Assembly (NCBI GenBank): GCA_013398295.1
Contig: VZSF01002935.1
Coordinates: 248,001-312,000 of the forward strand
DNA from: Chionis minor
Taxonomy: Eukaryota > Chordata > Aves > Charadriiformes > Chionididae
Direction of reading: 5' to 3'
Length of the DNA stretch: 64,000 nt
Numbering within the stretch: position 1 is the first letter of the stretch; the number at the start of each line of letters is the position of its first letter. Positions 37,490 through 51,120 of the stretch are shown here, piece by piece. A program made the position numbers and the translations under genes. Below the pieces are notes generated by a model. The model did no database searches, had not been told where the DNA came from, and saw nothing but the letters and a program-made list of their open reading frames with translations.

Positions 37490-40400
37490 TTACTGTTTAC
37501 AACAGTTAAAGAAAAAAAAAACAGGAGAAAAAAAAGAACCCTTTCTGGATTTTTCTGATGTACTTTGTAACAGATTCAACATGTTAATTCCTGCCACATA
37601 CAGTAAGTTCTCTTGTAAGTTGTTCTTCAGGGGCTCTGTTCCCTTCAGATCTGCAAGACAAAAGACGATACCATGTATATCTAATGCTGGAAAAACAAAG
37701 TGAAAGAATGCACAAATGTGTGACCATCTGGCTGCTTGTCCACTTGAGCACAGGCTATAAGGGTCACTGAGACCCCTCAGAGTGCTATTGATACCAGAGC
37801 CTGACAGGAAGCACTTCAGCTGGTCCCTGCAGGACACAGCCCAGTGCACTCAGAGGTGCGTTACATCTTCAAACGCTGGAGCTGGTGACAAACCAAAGGA
37901 AACTTCTAGCCATTTCCAAACGCTCTTCTCCTTGGAAATAGGCTGAACGGTTCCTATCCCCTCCTGATAAGCTGTGGCTTGGGGAAATAAGTATCTCTCG
38001 GAGGCTTTCTTGCCTCACTGACATCCCTGTTAGCGTAAAAGGCAAGTTAAAGTACCCCTTGGGGGAATAACTTGTTAAAAACGCTGAAATCATGATGAAG
38101 CAATGAGTGTGAAAGATATGAGCAGCACAGGGACATTCTGACTGGAGGGGAGGGGGAAAGGAAAGGGACAGTGCAGTGATGCAGGTACAACCCTCATGAC
38201 TGATATGGACCACAAGCACTTTTGCTTGTGCTTATCAGAGCTGCAGGGGTAGTTTAAAGATCCCTACCCATCTACTAGAAAATCAATTCCTAAAGGCTGG
38301 TAGGCCCAAATGAAGGACAAAACAACTGTCTGGAGGGCATAGAAAAAGCATTTGTGACTACACAACTCTTTGAACTCTGTTCCTGGGCCTCAGTCGAGTG
38401 CCAGGGAAGTATTACAGAATTGCTTAAGAATACTTACTATAGAAATAAGATAATGGGAAATGCTGCCTGTAAGAACATGAAAGTTTCCCACAGGTTTTCC
38501 CAGTTTTATACTGCCACAACTGTGAACTCACATAGACCTCATATAGGAGGTCAATAAGCCTTCAGCAGTATTACACATACACTGCCAATAAATGCCCTGA
38601 GATACTGGTATCCAGACTGCCACTTATGGTCTATAAGTAATGCACATGTTCATAAAACCACAAAGGAAATACTGTACATACATAATAGTTTGAACAGACA
38701 AAGATGCCAAGGCAAAAGATTTTTCTTTGTTGCTGAGTAGTTTTGTTTGGTTTTGCTTTTAATGCTAGTCCTTCCAAAAGGCAAAGTCTTTATGAACTTC
38801 ATCAGCCATCCTCTTCTGTCCCTGCCTGTGCCTTAAAATCTCTTGTACTTTTTTTTTTCCCTCTTTTCTGATTCTATACTACTTTCATATATTCCTCTTA
38901 TATATACCTACTGTCTGTATAAGCATACACAAATGTGTATATATATATATGCAGTTGGAAGATTATTGTGAAACATTTGAAAAAATATTGTGTGCTATTC
39001 CTTTATGATACGGAATTTAACTGCAAGTTCTTGGAGCAAAGATATTTTGTAAGTATAATTCTTAAAATTTTAAGCATGACTGTAACTTGGGATCATTAAA
39101 GAAGGGACAATGCTAGGTCAAATACTCTCAAACATGACAGGATTTTGAACTTGCTTCTTATCTCCTTAGCTGAGCCCCAGAACTTTTGCAACATTGGCCA
39201 AAAGAGAAAACCCACCGTAATGTTTCATCTTCTGCTGATTCTTCTGAGAAGGTTTGATACTTTACATGCGTTGAAGGTTTCATGTAGGTGCATTGGAGGA
39301 AGATGTGACTGCAAGGTGAGGCTCTGCTATTTGTTTGGTAACGGTACAGTGCTGTCACGACGAAGGGCCCTGGGTAAGCTGATTCTTGGAGGAAACGGAG
39401 CTGTAAGTGCCTCGGAGTTGATGCAGTGAGCTAAGATGATCGGGACATCCCACCAAGACCAGTGGTGTTCCACAGAAGACTGGAGGGACTGGAGGAACCC
39501 ATCCATCTCCTGGCTGTGAAGCGATCCAGGAGCTCCTCTGCCCATTGGGCTGTGTAGGGTAGGTGTCTTGTGGCACTCAGCTGCATGACGACTTTAGTTT
39601 ATGACAGACAAGATCAGGCAGCTTGAGCAACCTCGACCTAGAACAGCAAGAAAAGCAAGGCAGCAAAGACTATGAATTTAAAATGAATCAGCTAATGCAG
39701 GTAAACTTGATATGCTTATTTTCCTGATACAATAATCAGCCAGCAGGTAAAGTGGGTGCAGCAGAAAGAGTCTGGATAGATGAAAATGACCGACACCAAA
39801 GTATGCCACATTGGAAAGTAGTTTGGAGTAACAGTATAAAAATAGAAAAAGAAAAATATAGGCTGCATAGTGACCAAAGCACCCTCGATTCTGGGTGTAC
39901 TTAGCTGTGGAAGTTGTGTAGGTGAAACAAAAAATAGCATTGCAAATTCTGCCAATCTTTTAAAAATGCTAGTGGGGAAAAGGTACAAAGGCAAGGAATT
40001 AAGGTAATTTGTTTGAGGATTTTTTCACTGGATATTTTATCTTATTAATAGCATAAGACATATCTTCTGTTTAAAGTTAGTTTTAATATGAATGGTCATG
40101 TCTACCAGGTATTTTAAAATCTTTGTACAATTCTGATTTTTAAGTCATTGAGATTTATATTAGTGCCAAAATAAAGAGAAGTTTTTGTTTTTTTTTTTTT
40201 CCTTCTGGCCTAAATGCTAATGACGTTTAACAAATACACTCCACTTTCAGTAACATTATATGTTAAATTCATCTGAATGCTCTAAAATTTCAGTTTTCTG
40301 TGGTAAATTTATATATGGACATAGATTTAAAATATTATTTTAATACTTTAATTGCAGAAAGCAACTTTTCACCTGTAAACAAACATGTTGCAATGTTTCA

Positions 40401-42024
40401 GATATTAAAGATTTTATCCTGAACTACATCTCTAAGGCCTAACCATACAAGCCAGTGGTTCTGCATACAAAATACATAGGTATAGTTACGGTTGCACTTT
40501 TTAAAATTTATTGTCCACAAAATTGGAGAGTTATTACAGTAAATCACAAAATGTTCAGTGTTACAGCATGGCTTGAGCCTCTCTTCCCGGCCCCTCAGCA
40601 TCAAAATAGATATCTGGGAGTTAATACACATAATAACTCAGAAGAAAAATTGAATACATGTGCCAGAGTTCTCTTATTTGATTAAAAAAATGGATAATGG
40701 AAGGAAAAGGAGCAGCATATAAGAACAATGTTTTTTCTGTCATAAGTTACATTCTGCTCAGATTACTACACATCACTAAGCATATGCCAGCCAGTCTAGT
40801 GATTTGTTGAGACAGAATTCTCTGGCAAAGGTGATCTTAGATCCCAATCTTCCCTTGTTAAAAAGGCATAAAAAGAAGATTAGCATAGAGCCAGCAGGGC
40901 TCGTGCGGTGGATTCTGTTGGCTCATCTTGAAGTGCTCCAGTGAGGTCTGGCTTGTTTTGCACCGTTCAGGATCATTTCTTTTGCCACTCATGGAAGTCT
41001 CAATGATTTAAAAATAATAATAGCACAAATAGAACACATGACCTCTAACCCATTCCTCTTTGATTAAGTCTCATTTTATAACAAAACTATGACTAATGTC
41101 TCTTCCTTTGCCTTCAATAAACTATCATATAATCTGTCTATTATTCTTAATATCCTCTTGCCCCAATAAGACATTTGTGTTTTGTTTGGATTCCCCTGAA
41201 TGGGGTGAATATTATATCTATAACCTACTGGAAAGCATTTCTTCTTAGACATATTGGCAGGGCTAATTTTGTTTTTACAGGTGTTTGTACTTGGAAAGGG
41301 GTTAGCCACAGTCTTGAAGGCTCTACCGCACTGGTACATCACAGGAGCACAGTGTGCTGTGGGTCCTTGAGCTGTTAACGGGAGGCAGGGAGGGAAGGTT
41401 AAATTAATCATTTATGCTTTATTTATACTTTCTCTTACTTGTGGAGTTGGACAAGCGGATGCCAGTTTTCCTCAGCTAAGGGCTGTCTGTGTGACATGGT
41501 GTTTGATATCTGGCAAAGTATAATTTATGCAATTTATATATTATAAATCAAAACAAAGGGAATACATAGGAATTGCTGCACTGCTGGACTTTTGTCCATC
41601 ACCTGGACAAGCTAACTAAATCCCCAAAGCTTGTCTTGAGAAATTTGGCTTTGAATCAAACAGGAGTACCAGCCCAATGCTGTTTTCTTCTTATCTTTGC
41701 TAAATTTTCTCTTTTCATTGTGCTATGAAAACTCAGTCATTAAGCAGTTTAGTAGATTTCTTGTGGAATGATGTGAGGGAGATCTTTCTGGAACGGGTAA
41801 TGCTTAACTACTTGAGCCCAGCTAGGAAGCAGGAGTACACAAAATTTGCTTGCCCTCTCCCCCCCCTCCTCCCCCTTTTTCTTTTGGTCTTTTATTTTGG
41901 GGTTCTAAATGTACAATTCCAAAATTCAAATTATCTTAATTTAAAGAAAGCATACCTATTCAGCAAATTAAAAAAAAAAAATCCCAATGACGTAAAAAAA
42001 TATGCTTACATTCCATCAAAGGTA

Positions 42025-42100
42025 ACAGGCTCAATATTTTGCTGAATGGGAAAGGATTTAAACACACACTTAAGTGTTTGCCTGCATTGTGGTCCCAGTC
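42025..42100. repeat. possible ancient sauropsid repeat remnant
   Basis: TTTTGCTGAATGGG (42037-42050) followed by ACACTTAAGTGTTTGCCTGC (42066-42085) resembles a motif pair (AAGCACATGCTTAAGTGCTT and TTTGCTGAAT) that is frequent in old amniote repeats. The match is weak and the family is not named. Confidence 0.3.
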
Positions 42101-45100
42101 TGATACCACCTCCTGAAAACTCTGTACTCGAGTTAACTGAGCTCGCCAAACAAACTGATCATGTCAAAGAGATTCATGAAATGCTGCTGGATGAAAAAAG
42201 TATCAGTCAAACTTGCAACTGCACACAAAATGCTTTTTTGGAGCAGAAGGAGAGGAGAGACAAGCTGAGGCAGCAATAGGCTCAGCCACAACATTAAGTT
42301 CAAAAGGGAAGTATTTGCATATCTCCTGTTAATTAAGATTTTTCTTCCCAGAGGGCCTTCAACAGGAAATTTATAATGACTTGTTTTGTCATTTGCTGAC
42401 CACAGTAGAATCAGCCATGAGCACGTACCAGGCAGGGTGAGTCCAGTCACTGAAGATGACAATCCTTTCCGAGAGGTCTTCTCTCTGATCTCAGATAAGG
42501 TCACTGCACAGCAAGAAAGACTGCCCTGTAGTGTAATAGCACTGCAAAACTAGTGATATCAAAGCCAGCAGTACTAAGCATGACTCCCAAAACAGCTCTA
42601 CCTGCGGAGTTAGCGTGGGTCCTGGTTTTGCCTGGCACTGCTTTTAATAAGGTAGACAGTACACGTGTTTATTAGTAAAATCATTGCTGTGGCAGAAGTG
42701 TAGTTCATTATCAGAACTTTTCCTTTTTTGGATGATTTGTGCTTTCTTTTGATACATCTAGTACCTATTTCAGACATCAAATCAGACAAGACATTAGATT
42801 TGTGTATCAATTCCCTTATTCTTTGGCAAGATACAACAGTAGAAGATCTTAATTTCTGTCTAGTGATTGCATGTTGGAGCACAAACACACTGTATTTGCA
42901 TTTATAATAACTATACTTTTAAGCTAAAACTCCTTTGTTGCAGGTAGCCGAAAGCCAACAAATGCTGAAGTAGCTAAGTATATACCAGTGTGACTTACTT
43001 GCACAAATGTTATCAGAGGCACCTAGAAGGCATTCGATAGACAAACACACAGTTAGCTGAGTTTCAAGGAGTCTCATGATGAAGATCTATGGACTTCTCT
43101 ATTCTCTGATGGAAAGGAATGGTCTTTGGGGGCCAGGTGGAAGAAATGTGGGCTTTACTCTGTGGGTGTACAGGTGAAATTTAATATTTACAAAACAATT
43201 TAACAAAGGAAGTGAGAAGAAATTCATAGGAATTTACACACCTGGGGTACAGACTATGTGGTGAACATATCTACAGAAAGTGACACACAGAATAGTGTAC
43301 ACCACTTTCAGAGGAAGCTTTACTAGGCTTCCTAATTATATCTGATCTATTAGTCTCAGAAACAGTCAATGCTGGATACTTCTGAGAGGTCAGATTGCAT
43401 AAGAATATTGCTGCCTACCTGAAGAACAATGTGAACTATATAAATAAAAACAAATACAGAATTGTTCTGAGAAACCATTTCTCACAAATTTGTTGCTTAG
43501 CTATCCTGAATCAGCTCAAGTTTAAGGAAAATCTAAGAGGAGATACTATTCCACTGCACACCACCAAATATGTGTGTTCTACATGACATTACTAAGAATA
43601 ATAAATGAATTGTGTTCACAGATTTAAGTTTGCCATCAAGGACAACTTCTTACGGAGGATGATATAAAACCATGGAATAATATTTCAAGATAAATAACAT
43701 AATCTACTGGGATTTCAGACTATAAAGTGAGTGTAAATAAAAGGAATGGAGAAGGTCTTCCAAAGGTGTCTTTTCACTTTGGCTGGATCAGCGAGCAGTG
43801 TTTTACTTTAGGCTATTAAACACAGTGACCTGATACGTATTACCCGCCAATATGCTGAATCTGAAGGACACAGATGGGAAACAATACTTTATATTCCTTG
43901 CACTCTTTCCTTATTTCTCTGTTGCTAGCCATGGTTAGAAACAGCACACTGCAAAATGTGTTTGAAATGGCTGCATTCATTTTTTCTAGATGAGCCTTAA
44001 TGTCGTCTTTTAATTTCATTTCAACATATGTAAGTTAAACCACTCTCAAAATGTCCAAATTTGCAGCAACTACAGTTTAAATATTTTTGGATAACTCCCT
44101 GCCTGCAGATTTCTACTGCTGATATTCAGCTGCTAAGGGACAAGACTGCCCAGTGTTTTCTTAAAGTTACACAGGGAATGAGAAATCTCTGTCCCTCTAA
44201 AAGCTGTTTTGTCCTCATACTTGGTGGTATTCTTTGTTAATCCAAAATGTAAACTCAGTATTTCACTGTTTTTGGTGAAACTGGTGCAACCGTTATGCAT
44301 ATCGCCACCACCATCACCTTGCTCATGCCCTCACACATCCTGCAGAGTCATGGATACACAGATATGAAAAATCATGGACTACGAAAGTCATAGATATTTT
44401 AAAAGCAAACAAACAAGGGGATCAGGAACCCAATACTCCAGTAACATCTGCAACGCACATGCAGCCTTATTTTTATTCATCTCTTTTGACCCTGCTTCCT
44501 GGATGCTCATCTGCAACACCATTCCCATTCCTCTGTTGTCACAGGGTGGTCAGACACAGATCCTGAGTGCGATAATGCCTTGGCATCTAACCCACACTAC
44601 TAAATGATCATCTCAGATTTTGTCCTGCAGCGCAAGTCACCAGCCAGTGTTTTTGAACAATGTTTGGGTTTGGTTTTTACCTTGTGTATCCTCACAGTGT
44701 AACAAAGAAGCATCCAGCTCTTCAATATAATTATGCAAGAAGCTTTGACTTTGCTCTGCTGTGCGTCAGTCCCTTCTAGTGAGTGTGGAGGAATCTCATG
44801 GAGAAGCAGGCTGTGTCATCATGTACTGATAGGACAACTGTGAGCTGCCATTCCTGACTTCCAAATACTTGATTTTGCCAGCTAAAATAAAACTCTTTAA
44901 ACATAGATTTATGTTTGATGGGTATTTTTTTTTTTAAAGAAGAAAACACAAAGCTGCAACTATAACACGACCTTGAGCTACAACACAGATTTCTGTCATT
45001 TACATTGCAAAGCATATTACATCAGCTGGCAACAAATGGTCACTATCCTTAGAGCGGAAATGATCTGTTGGGGGTATGTACAGTTTGGAAGTGGCTGAAC

Positions 45101-45689
45101 ATTTTCCTGTTATGCTTTTTCCCCTGAAGATTCCACACAGAATTCCACAGGAAAATTGTAATTTTTTTTTAGAAACAACTTTCACTGCAGTCAGGACTAG
45201 GCTGAATTTTGTCTGGTAAAGAGAATATATCTTTAATCTAAGTTAATGTCTGACAATATCAAGAAGGAAAGGTGATGAGACCTCTTGAAAAACACTGGCA
45301 AGTATCTGACAATGGAAAGTGTCAGGCAAGCAAAAAGGTTAGGTCATCATCGACTCTTGTATAATAATCACTGACTTGAATTATTCTCTTGAAATCTACT
45401 TGAAGAATGCAGAAATTTGAAATGATGGATGCACAGTGAAAATCTTACATCTAGATGATGAGAAATAAGAGAGGACTATGTAAATGAGATAGGTGAAATA
45501 CCCAAATAAAAAGCTTTAAAAAATAGCCATGTTTTCCTATGAACTACTCTTGGGAGCTCTGTGCAAATCACAAAGAAGCAAAGAGGGTTGTAATCTAGAA
45601 ATAATGAAGCAGCTTTCTTAGGCTTATAGTCTTCCTTTGATGAGTTACAGACTGGCAATAGAGCATCCCCTGCGTGACAAGAGATGAAA

Positions 45690-45755
45690 GTACATCTGTT
45701 TACCCCACTGACGTTAGTGTTCATCCCACTGAGGTTAATATTTTCCTCACTGTCT
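45690..45755. repeat. possible ancient sauropsid repeat remnant
   Basis: CCCCACTGACGTTAGTG and CCCACTGAGGTTAATATTTT occur in tandem (45704-45746). They look like two decayed copies of the CCATTGACTTCAATGG core also suspected at 11700 and 26235. Confidence 0.3.
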
Positions 45756-48604
45756 AATTATTATGAATGTTCATTTTAGTGCCAGTGATATGTTTGACCC
45801 TGCATTAGACGCAAGAATAGAAGTCAAAACCTATGTAATTTTCATTTTAAAAATAGACATTTAGGTCTGTGGGAACCAGAGATGGAGCGACATTGTACAG
45901 TATGGAATTATTTGAAGTTGCAACTAAACCTCTGGGGCTCCTTTTAGAAGAAAATATGTTGTTCAGACAGGTCTGAAGATGAGATAATTCTGTTATAACC
46001 TCATTTCTCGTTGTTACATGATGTAGTTCACTTCTTGCTCTTTCCAGTAGTCTCACATGAAATGCAAAATATAATAGCTATATAGTGTAATTGCTCTGCA
46101 GTATAACAAATTGTTCATAATAATGTCCCAGACTACTTCTTTTAAAAACAACACTCAGCTGAGGGGGTCTACCAAATCAGAAATTAATTTAGTGTCCTCT
46201 CAAAATTTAAATAACATCCATGGCCCTCAGCTCTGGCTACTCCACTGGGTATGGTAGAATAACGCCGGATCTACACTCTCTGAAGCAAGGCCTCTTATTG
46301 TCACAGTGAAAATTATATGCACAGTGTGATTTTGCAGTACTTACAAAAGCCCATAAACTGGCCAAAACAAACCCACTAAATGAGAATGAGAATCAGCTTT
46401 TCAATGTGTAAGAATTATAATCCGTTATATTTAAAGCCAAGACACAAACAAAAGATGCTTGGCCAGAAACTGTGTAGTTAAGAATTTGTCAGCATGTCCA
46501 CTAGGAAATCTTACTATCAGTCCTTAATATTAAATTAATGTTGAAGACTTCAGCAAAAGAGTAGCAGATGCATGTGGACAATAGCTGGTTTTACAGCTCC
46601 AGCATACATTACCAATCTGTTTCCCTTTCAAGTAAGTAGAGCATGTTGTAGTCTTGTTGTTTATTAAACAAATGCATCTACGAACAGCAGGAGCAGAAAA
46701 AAACCCCATGAAAACAATCAACTATGTTTTTTTCCACCTGCAATGAAATCGTTCCCAATTATGGTGTTAGATCAATTAAAAATAAATTGCTTCTGTTTGA
46801 GTCCCTAAATGACAAGTCTCACATCGAAGTTTTTTATATTTCTTCTTTTTTCCTAATGAATTATTTAAAATCTCTGAAATTAGGTAGCTATAACAGGAAC
46901 TCAGGCTGATGCTTAACGCCGCTAACAATAGTGGCTGAATTTCTATAAAATGTGCAGTTGCAAGTTCCTGTGCTCCAGGAAAAAAAATAAATGTGGGAAG
47001 GAATGAGGCTATGTTTCCAGTGAGACAGAGAACGTCTGTGGGACAAGGAGGGAAGGCTGCTGGCAAAGTGGCCCCGTGCCGTGTGGTGGAGTCCAGCTCT
47101 AGCCACAGGCAGGGAGCCACCAGGGAAAGGTCATAAACAGGCAATGGAGTGAGACACAAGAAGGGTGAAAGGTGCCAAATGGTCTTTGGGTCTTATCCTA
47201 GCAGTGCTGCATATATGCCTGGGAAAGCCAACCATATCCAGTCCTATGGCTACACAGGTCCTTGGGTTGTGGAAGCAGTGGGATTTCATTGCTCTCGTGG
47301 AGGGAGGTGTGAGTCCTGCTGTAGAAGTCACGGGAAGGGTGACGATGCCCACGGAGCAGCTCCCAGCTTGCAGGCCTCCTCGTTCAGCCTCTACTCGTCC
47401 CCAGCAGGGGCTGGAGCTATTTCTTGGAAAAAAGGTAGATGTCTGTCATTGCAGACTGGTACCTCGTGACAGGATTTGAAAGCAGAGGAGCATTACTTAG
47501 CAGAAGTTATATTGCCTTGAGTAGAATCAGCCCCTTCATTTGCAGCTAGGTTCAAAAATCTTTCCGCTCAAGACTGATTCACATTGGCATCAGAGGAATT
47601 GAAAATTAATTATGTCCACAGGAAGAAACTGTAGAACCAGTCAGAAGAAAACCAGTAAAGATTTTTTCTGAATGGCCTTGGGGAAAACAGTAGGAAGTTG
47701 CTGGTGAGTGGAGCTTTTCAAGAATCAAAAGGACACTCAAAATCCCTGATTAACTTTAAAACTAATAGCCCTGCCAGTGTCACAATTTCTTTCTAAAACA
47801 ATGAATTTTCTTTCTAAAACCTGAGAAATACTTTATCAGGTACTTTGCCATTGATTTTGTTAGGACAGAGAAAATTTAAAGCAAGGAGAGATGTGCTTCA
47901 GGGAGTTTTTACATCAGGCACACCTTTAATTTTTTGATGGGAAATGTTATTTACTTCCTGGGAATAAGTAGTGTAATAAAGTCTGATTTCTGCCTATAAT
48001 GGGCATAGTGGCCCTTTACAGCCTGGCCCAGGCTCAGCTTTTTAATGCTCTTGGGCTGAGGCTAAGACTTGCTCTTGGGCCTTGTAGGCACTGGAGCAAG
48101 AAACACTGGGAAATACTTTTTCTTCTCTCCTTACTCCCAGTTAGAGAAGTGAAGATGCAGTAAAATACTTTCAAAGGACACTGTATATAAGAATTTAAAA
48201 TGTGTATGAAAACTGTAGTTGACTGCCTCCTCCTTCATTTTGGTTAGCAGTGGTTTCTCATCCCATCTTCCCTTTTGGATTAGATATTTTCATTATAAAC
48301 TAATCCCATATTGTACTGCATGTCATTTCTGCACCAGCAGTAGCAGAAGTTGTTAATCTGTGTCTAATTTGTCTTTCTAAGAGTTATTCCAGTCTGTGCC
48401 TGGCTATGAAATCAGTTTCCCACACCACAGGGCTTAACTGGGAAGAAAGCAGAATACATGCCTTTTGAAATTAAGAAGCCCTTGTAGTGGTGTTAATAGG
48501 TTTTCAAACTATTTTTTGCTGCATGCAGGCATTGTATTTAACCATTCAGCTTTGAACATGAGGGATGAACAAATCTATGAAAGCTTAAAACAGTACAGCT
48601 TTAC

Positions 48605-48722
48605 AGCTATTTCACAGTTCTTTATAACACCACTGCCAATGTTGGCTGCTACGGAGGCTACATCTTCGACCACTCGTGCAGCACGAACAAGCCGAGCTTT
48701 GGGAAAATGTTGCCTTGCTTGT
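48605..48722 (-). other. CpG-bearing open segment, candidate exon
   Basis: A 118-bp segment with an unusual CpG cluster (48652-48693) in AT-rich surroundings. On the minus strand it is bounded by TTTTCACAG (AG at 48724-48723) and the donor GTAAAG (GT at 48604-48603). It is open for 39 codons, giving an Ala/Val-rich helix-like peptide (LVRAARVVEDVASVAANIG). The plus strand is also open and bounded by TATTTCACAG (AG at 48616-48617), with a Cys/Gly/Tyr-rich peptide. The coding strand is therefore undecided. I do not recognise either product. Confidence 0.2.
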
Positions 48723-51120
48723 CTGTGAAAAGCTGTCCAGCACTGTTTTGAAATGCATTAGTATCACAGCTATGCTATTTTCAGTCCATCTGCCATTTTG
48801 GAAGTCTTGCCTCAAATTCTCCAAAATATTCAAGTGCAAATTGAAATTCCAGCCAAATTTAGTGGTAATCCTGAAAACATAGCTGAGTTCAGACACAGTA
48901 AAAACAAGCACCTGATATAAGAGTAAATCCTCAAACTAGGCTACAGCTCGGTGGGGCTGTATGTGTGCACCTGGGGTCTAGATGAATGTGTTTGCTCTTA
49001 AATAGCTCTTGCCAATTACAGAAGCCCTGGATTTGAAAGTAGCAGGCTCTAGATGTATCAAATGCCTGTGATACATTATCAAATTAATGACGCGCAATTA
49101 ATGATGATGGGAGAAAGCTGCTCCAAGTATCCCCACTGGGAATTCTTATAGACTGCCAGGATCTGACAGATATAAATTGACTTTAATAAAAGTCACAACA
49201 GGAGAGCTGAGACCTTAATTACCGACATGCCAATACCGACTGAGTTGGAAAGATTTTGGTCTGAATACAATTATTATTAGCTTTTCTATTTTTAAAAATT
49301 AAGAAAAGAAAAGGAAAGGCATTAAAATAGAAACAAGAGATTGTGGGTAAAAGGAATAGAGATGGGAATTAATTCTAATAAACATATTTATGCTTTTATG
49401 TTTATTTTTTTAAATAAGTGCCTGAAGAAGAACATGACCTCTTGTGATCACATTTAAAAGGCTTTATAAGTCTCCATCTTCTAGCTTAGCCTCCCTTGCT
49501 CAACTTTGTATCCCTCACAAATCTGTCATGAACTATCAATTCTATGAGCTATGCCAAACAAACAGCATCTTACACTTCAACACTTTAATCCAACCTTACT
49601 GAGCTTTGCTTTGAACATGTTCAGTTAACCTGAATTAAAACCACCTATGATTTTCATATTTTTATTTAGTTTTCTCCTATTGTCTGTTCTCAGGTTGTGC
49701 TCCCTGCATAGAAAAGGCAGGTTTCCTGAGGTGTTTGAGAAGTACCTGTCACAAATCCAGTCCTAAAAATATGTTTTTCATGACTAGTGAGCTCAGGAAT
49801 CTGTTACACAAGACACCACAAGCAAGGATTAAAACAGTTGTTCAGTACTGCATCTGCATGTATGCTAAACACATCTCATATTACCCATGGCAGAGAATTG
49901 ACCCAAGATTTAGAGTTGTGGGTTTGTTTTTTTTTTCCTTCACTGCAGTTATTTTAAAAATTCCTAAATTGTAGAATCAGAATTTCTAGTTACTCTAACT
50001 CTGGTTTAATAACGTGACATATTGCTATGAAATCTGTCTCTGTGGCTGACAGCACCCTTTCCCAAATCCTTAGCCCTATGAGAAGAAATTTTATCTTAGT
50101 GCAGATGTCTAGTATGGTGGGATCCTGCTTCTTCAATAGATTGTCTCCAGCTAATACAACCACACAGAAATAACACCGAGGTTTAAGTTTTAAAATAAAC
50201 AAATTCCTTTTAGAATGAATTGGTTTCAAAAGGGCTTACAGAACTGTAACGTATGTCTACTGAGACTTGGGACAATATTTATGGAGACATAAGAGATGGT
50301 GGTGACAGTCACTCAGCGCTCTGAACAGGTTCCACATCAACAGTCCCAAGAAAAGATGTAAGAGAGAACCATGAATATAGAAACTGCAATTAAACAACAG
50401 ACCAGATACTTTTTTTCCATTTTGTCATTTGCAATCTATACATGCAAATATACAACTATACCGTAATCAGACAAAATGTTTGTATACTTAATGTGTCTTA
50501 GCCGTTCATGGTAGGTATATTGACATGTTTGAAAGGACAGAAAGATACAGCTGAAGGATGTGAAATAGTGTGGACAACATTAAAATGAGTATTCTTTAAA
50601 AAGGATGCTCATTCCCTAGCAGTTAACAACATGAACAAACATCTTTTGCATTCACTTTCCTTTTTCTAGCTAGAATTTTGTATTACTGCATCTATGCTCA
50701 CTTATAGTAGTCATTTTCCCCTGCTAATTTACAGGCTCGAACACATCTAGGAGATGTATTAAAGAGAGATTTTTTTTTCTTTTTCTAGACAGCTACAGGA
50801 TTTTCTTGATGAAGAGAAAAGTAAATCTGTATGTCATCAACCCAGAACAGCAATTTAATGAATGGCTTTCCCCAGAGGCAAGGTGCGCACGCTAAAAAAT
50901 ATACAAAGTACCAACCAACCTAGTTCAGATCCCTTTGGGACTTCTCAAAGTGTAAAGTGTAAAAGCAAAACAAGGACCATGCTTTTATCAAAAAGTGTCT
51001 TGAAATAAATAGCTTTTTTTAAAAAAGGCTTACAAAAGATATTAATCTTTTCCTTTGTTTATACCCTTCTCTATCCCCCTTCTCCCCCCCAAGCACTTTT
51101 ATTCTGACAGCAGGTTATAC
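48723..51120. other. spacer; possible conserved element near 49060-49250
   Basis: AT-rich sequence. At 49082-49104 the word AATTAATGA occurs twice, separated by CGCGC, which places two homeodomain-type ATTA cores 14 bp apart. The rest shows nothing recognised. Confidence 0.4.

Larger units (their letters stand above)
37490..48604. other. spacer, little recognised
   Basis: AT-rich sequence with a (TA)n patch at 38938-38950, T-runs at 38849-38858 and 40189-40200, and C-rich tracts at 41857-41875. An acceptor-like TCTTTTGTCTTGCAG on the minus strand (around 37650-37664) opens into a short frame, but no matching donor decides it. A 77-codon open frame at 42046-42279 (plus) has polar, helix-like composition and no recognisable family. 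The patch at 46990-47480 is somewhat GC-richer, and frames on both strands are open there without clear meaning. Confidence 0.4.

Noticed and set aside
37506..37664. Opposing exon-like segments on both strands with decent splice motifs
   Set aside because: The plus-strand version is mostly A-rich low complexity. The minus-strand version has no decisive donor. Evidence is too thin for a feature.
42046..42279. 77-codon frame with helix-like polar composition
   Set aside because: No acceptor or donor fits it, and its start overlaps a suspected old repeat. Reported only in passing.
47149..47479. 104-codon frame starting with a signal-peptide-like segment
   Set aside because: The hydrophobic start is short and the rest has no recognisable domain. 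An overlapping 106-codon frame on the same strand is equally open, so this looks like chance.
49098..49165. Possible C/D-box small nucleolar RNA (ATGATGA ... CTGA)
   Set aside because: Boxes this short occur by chance. No terminal stem and no internal boxes were found.
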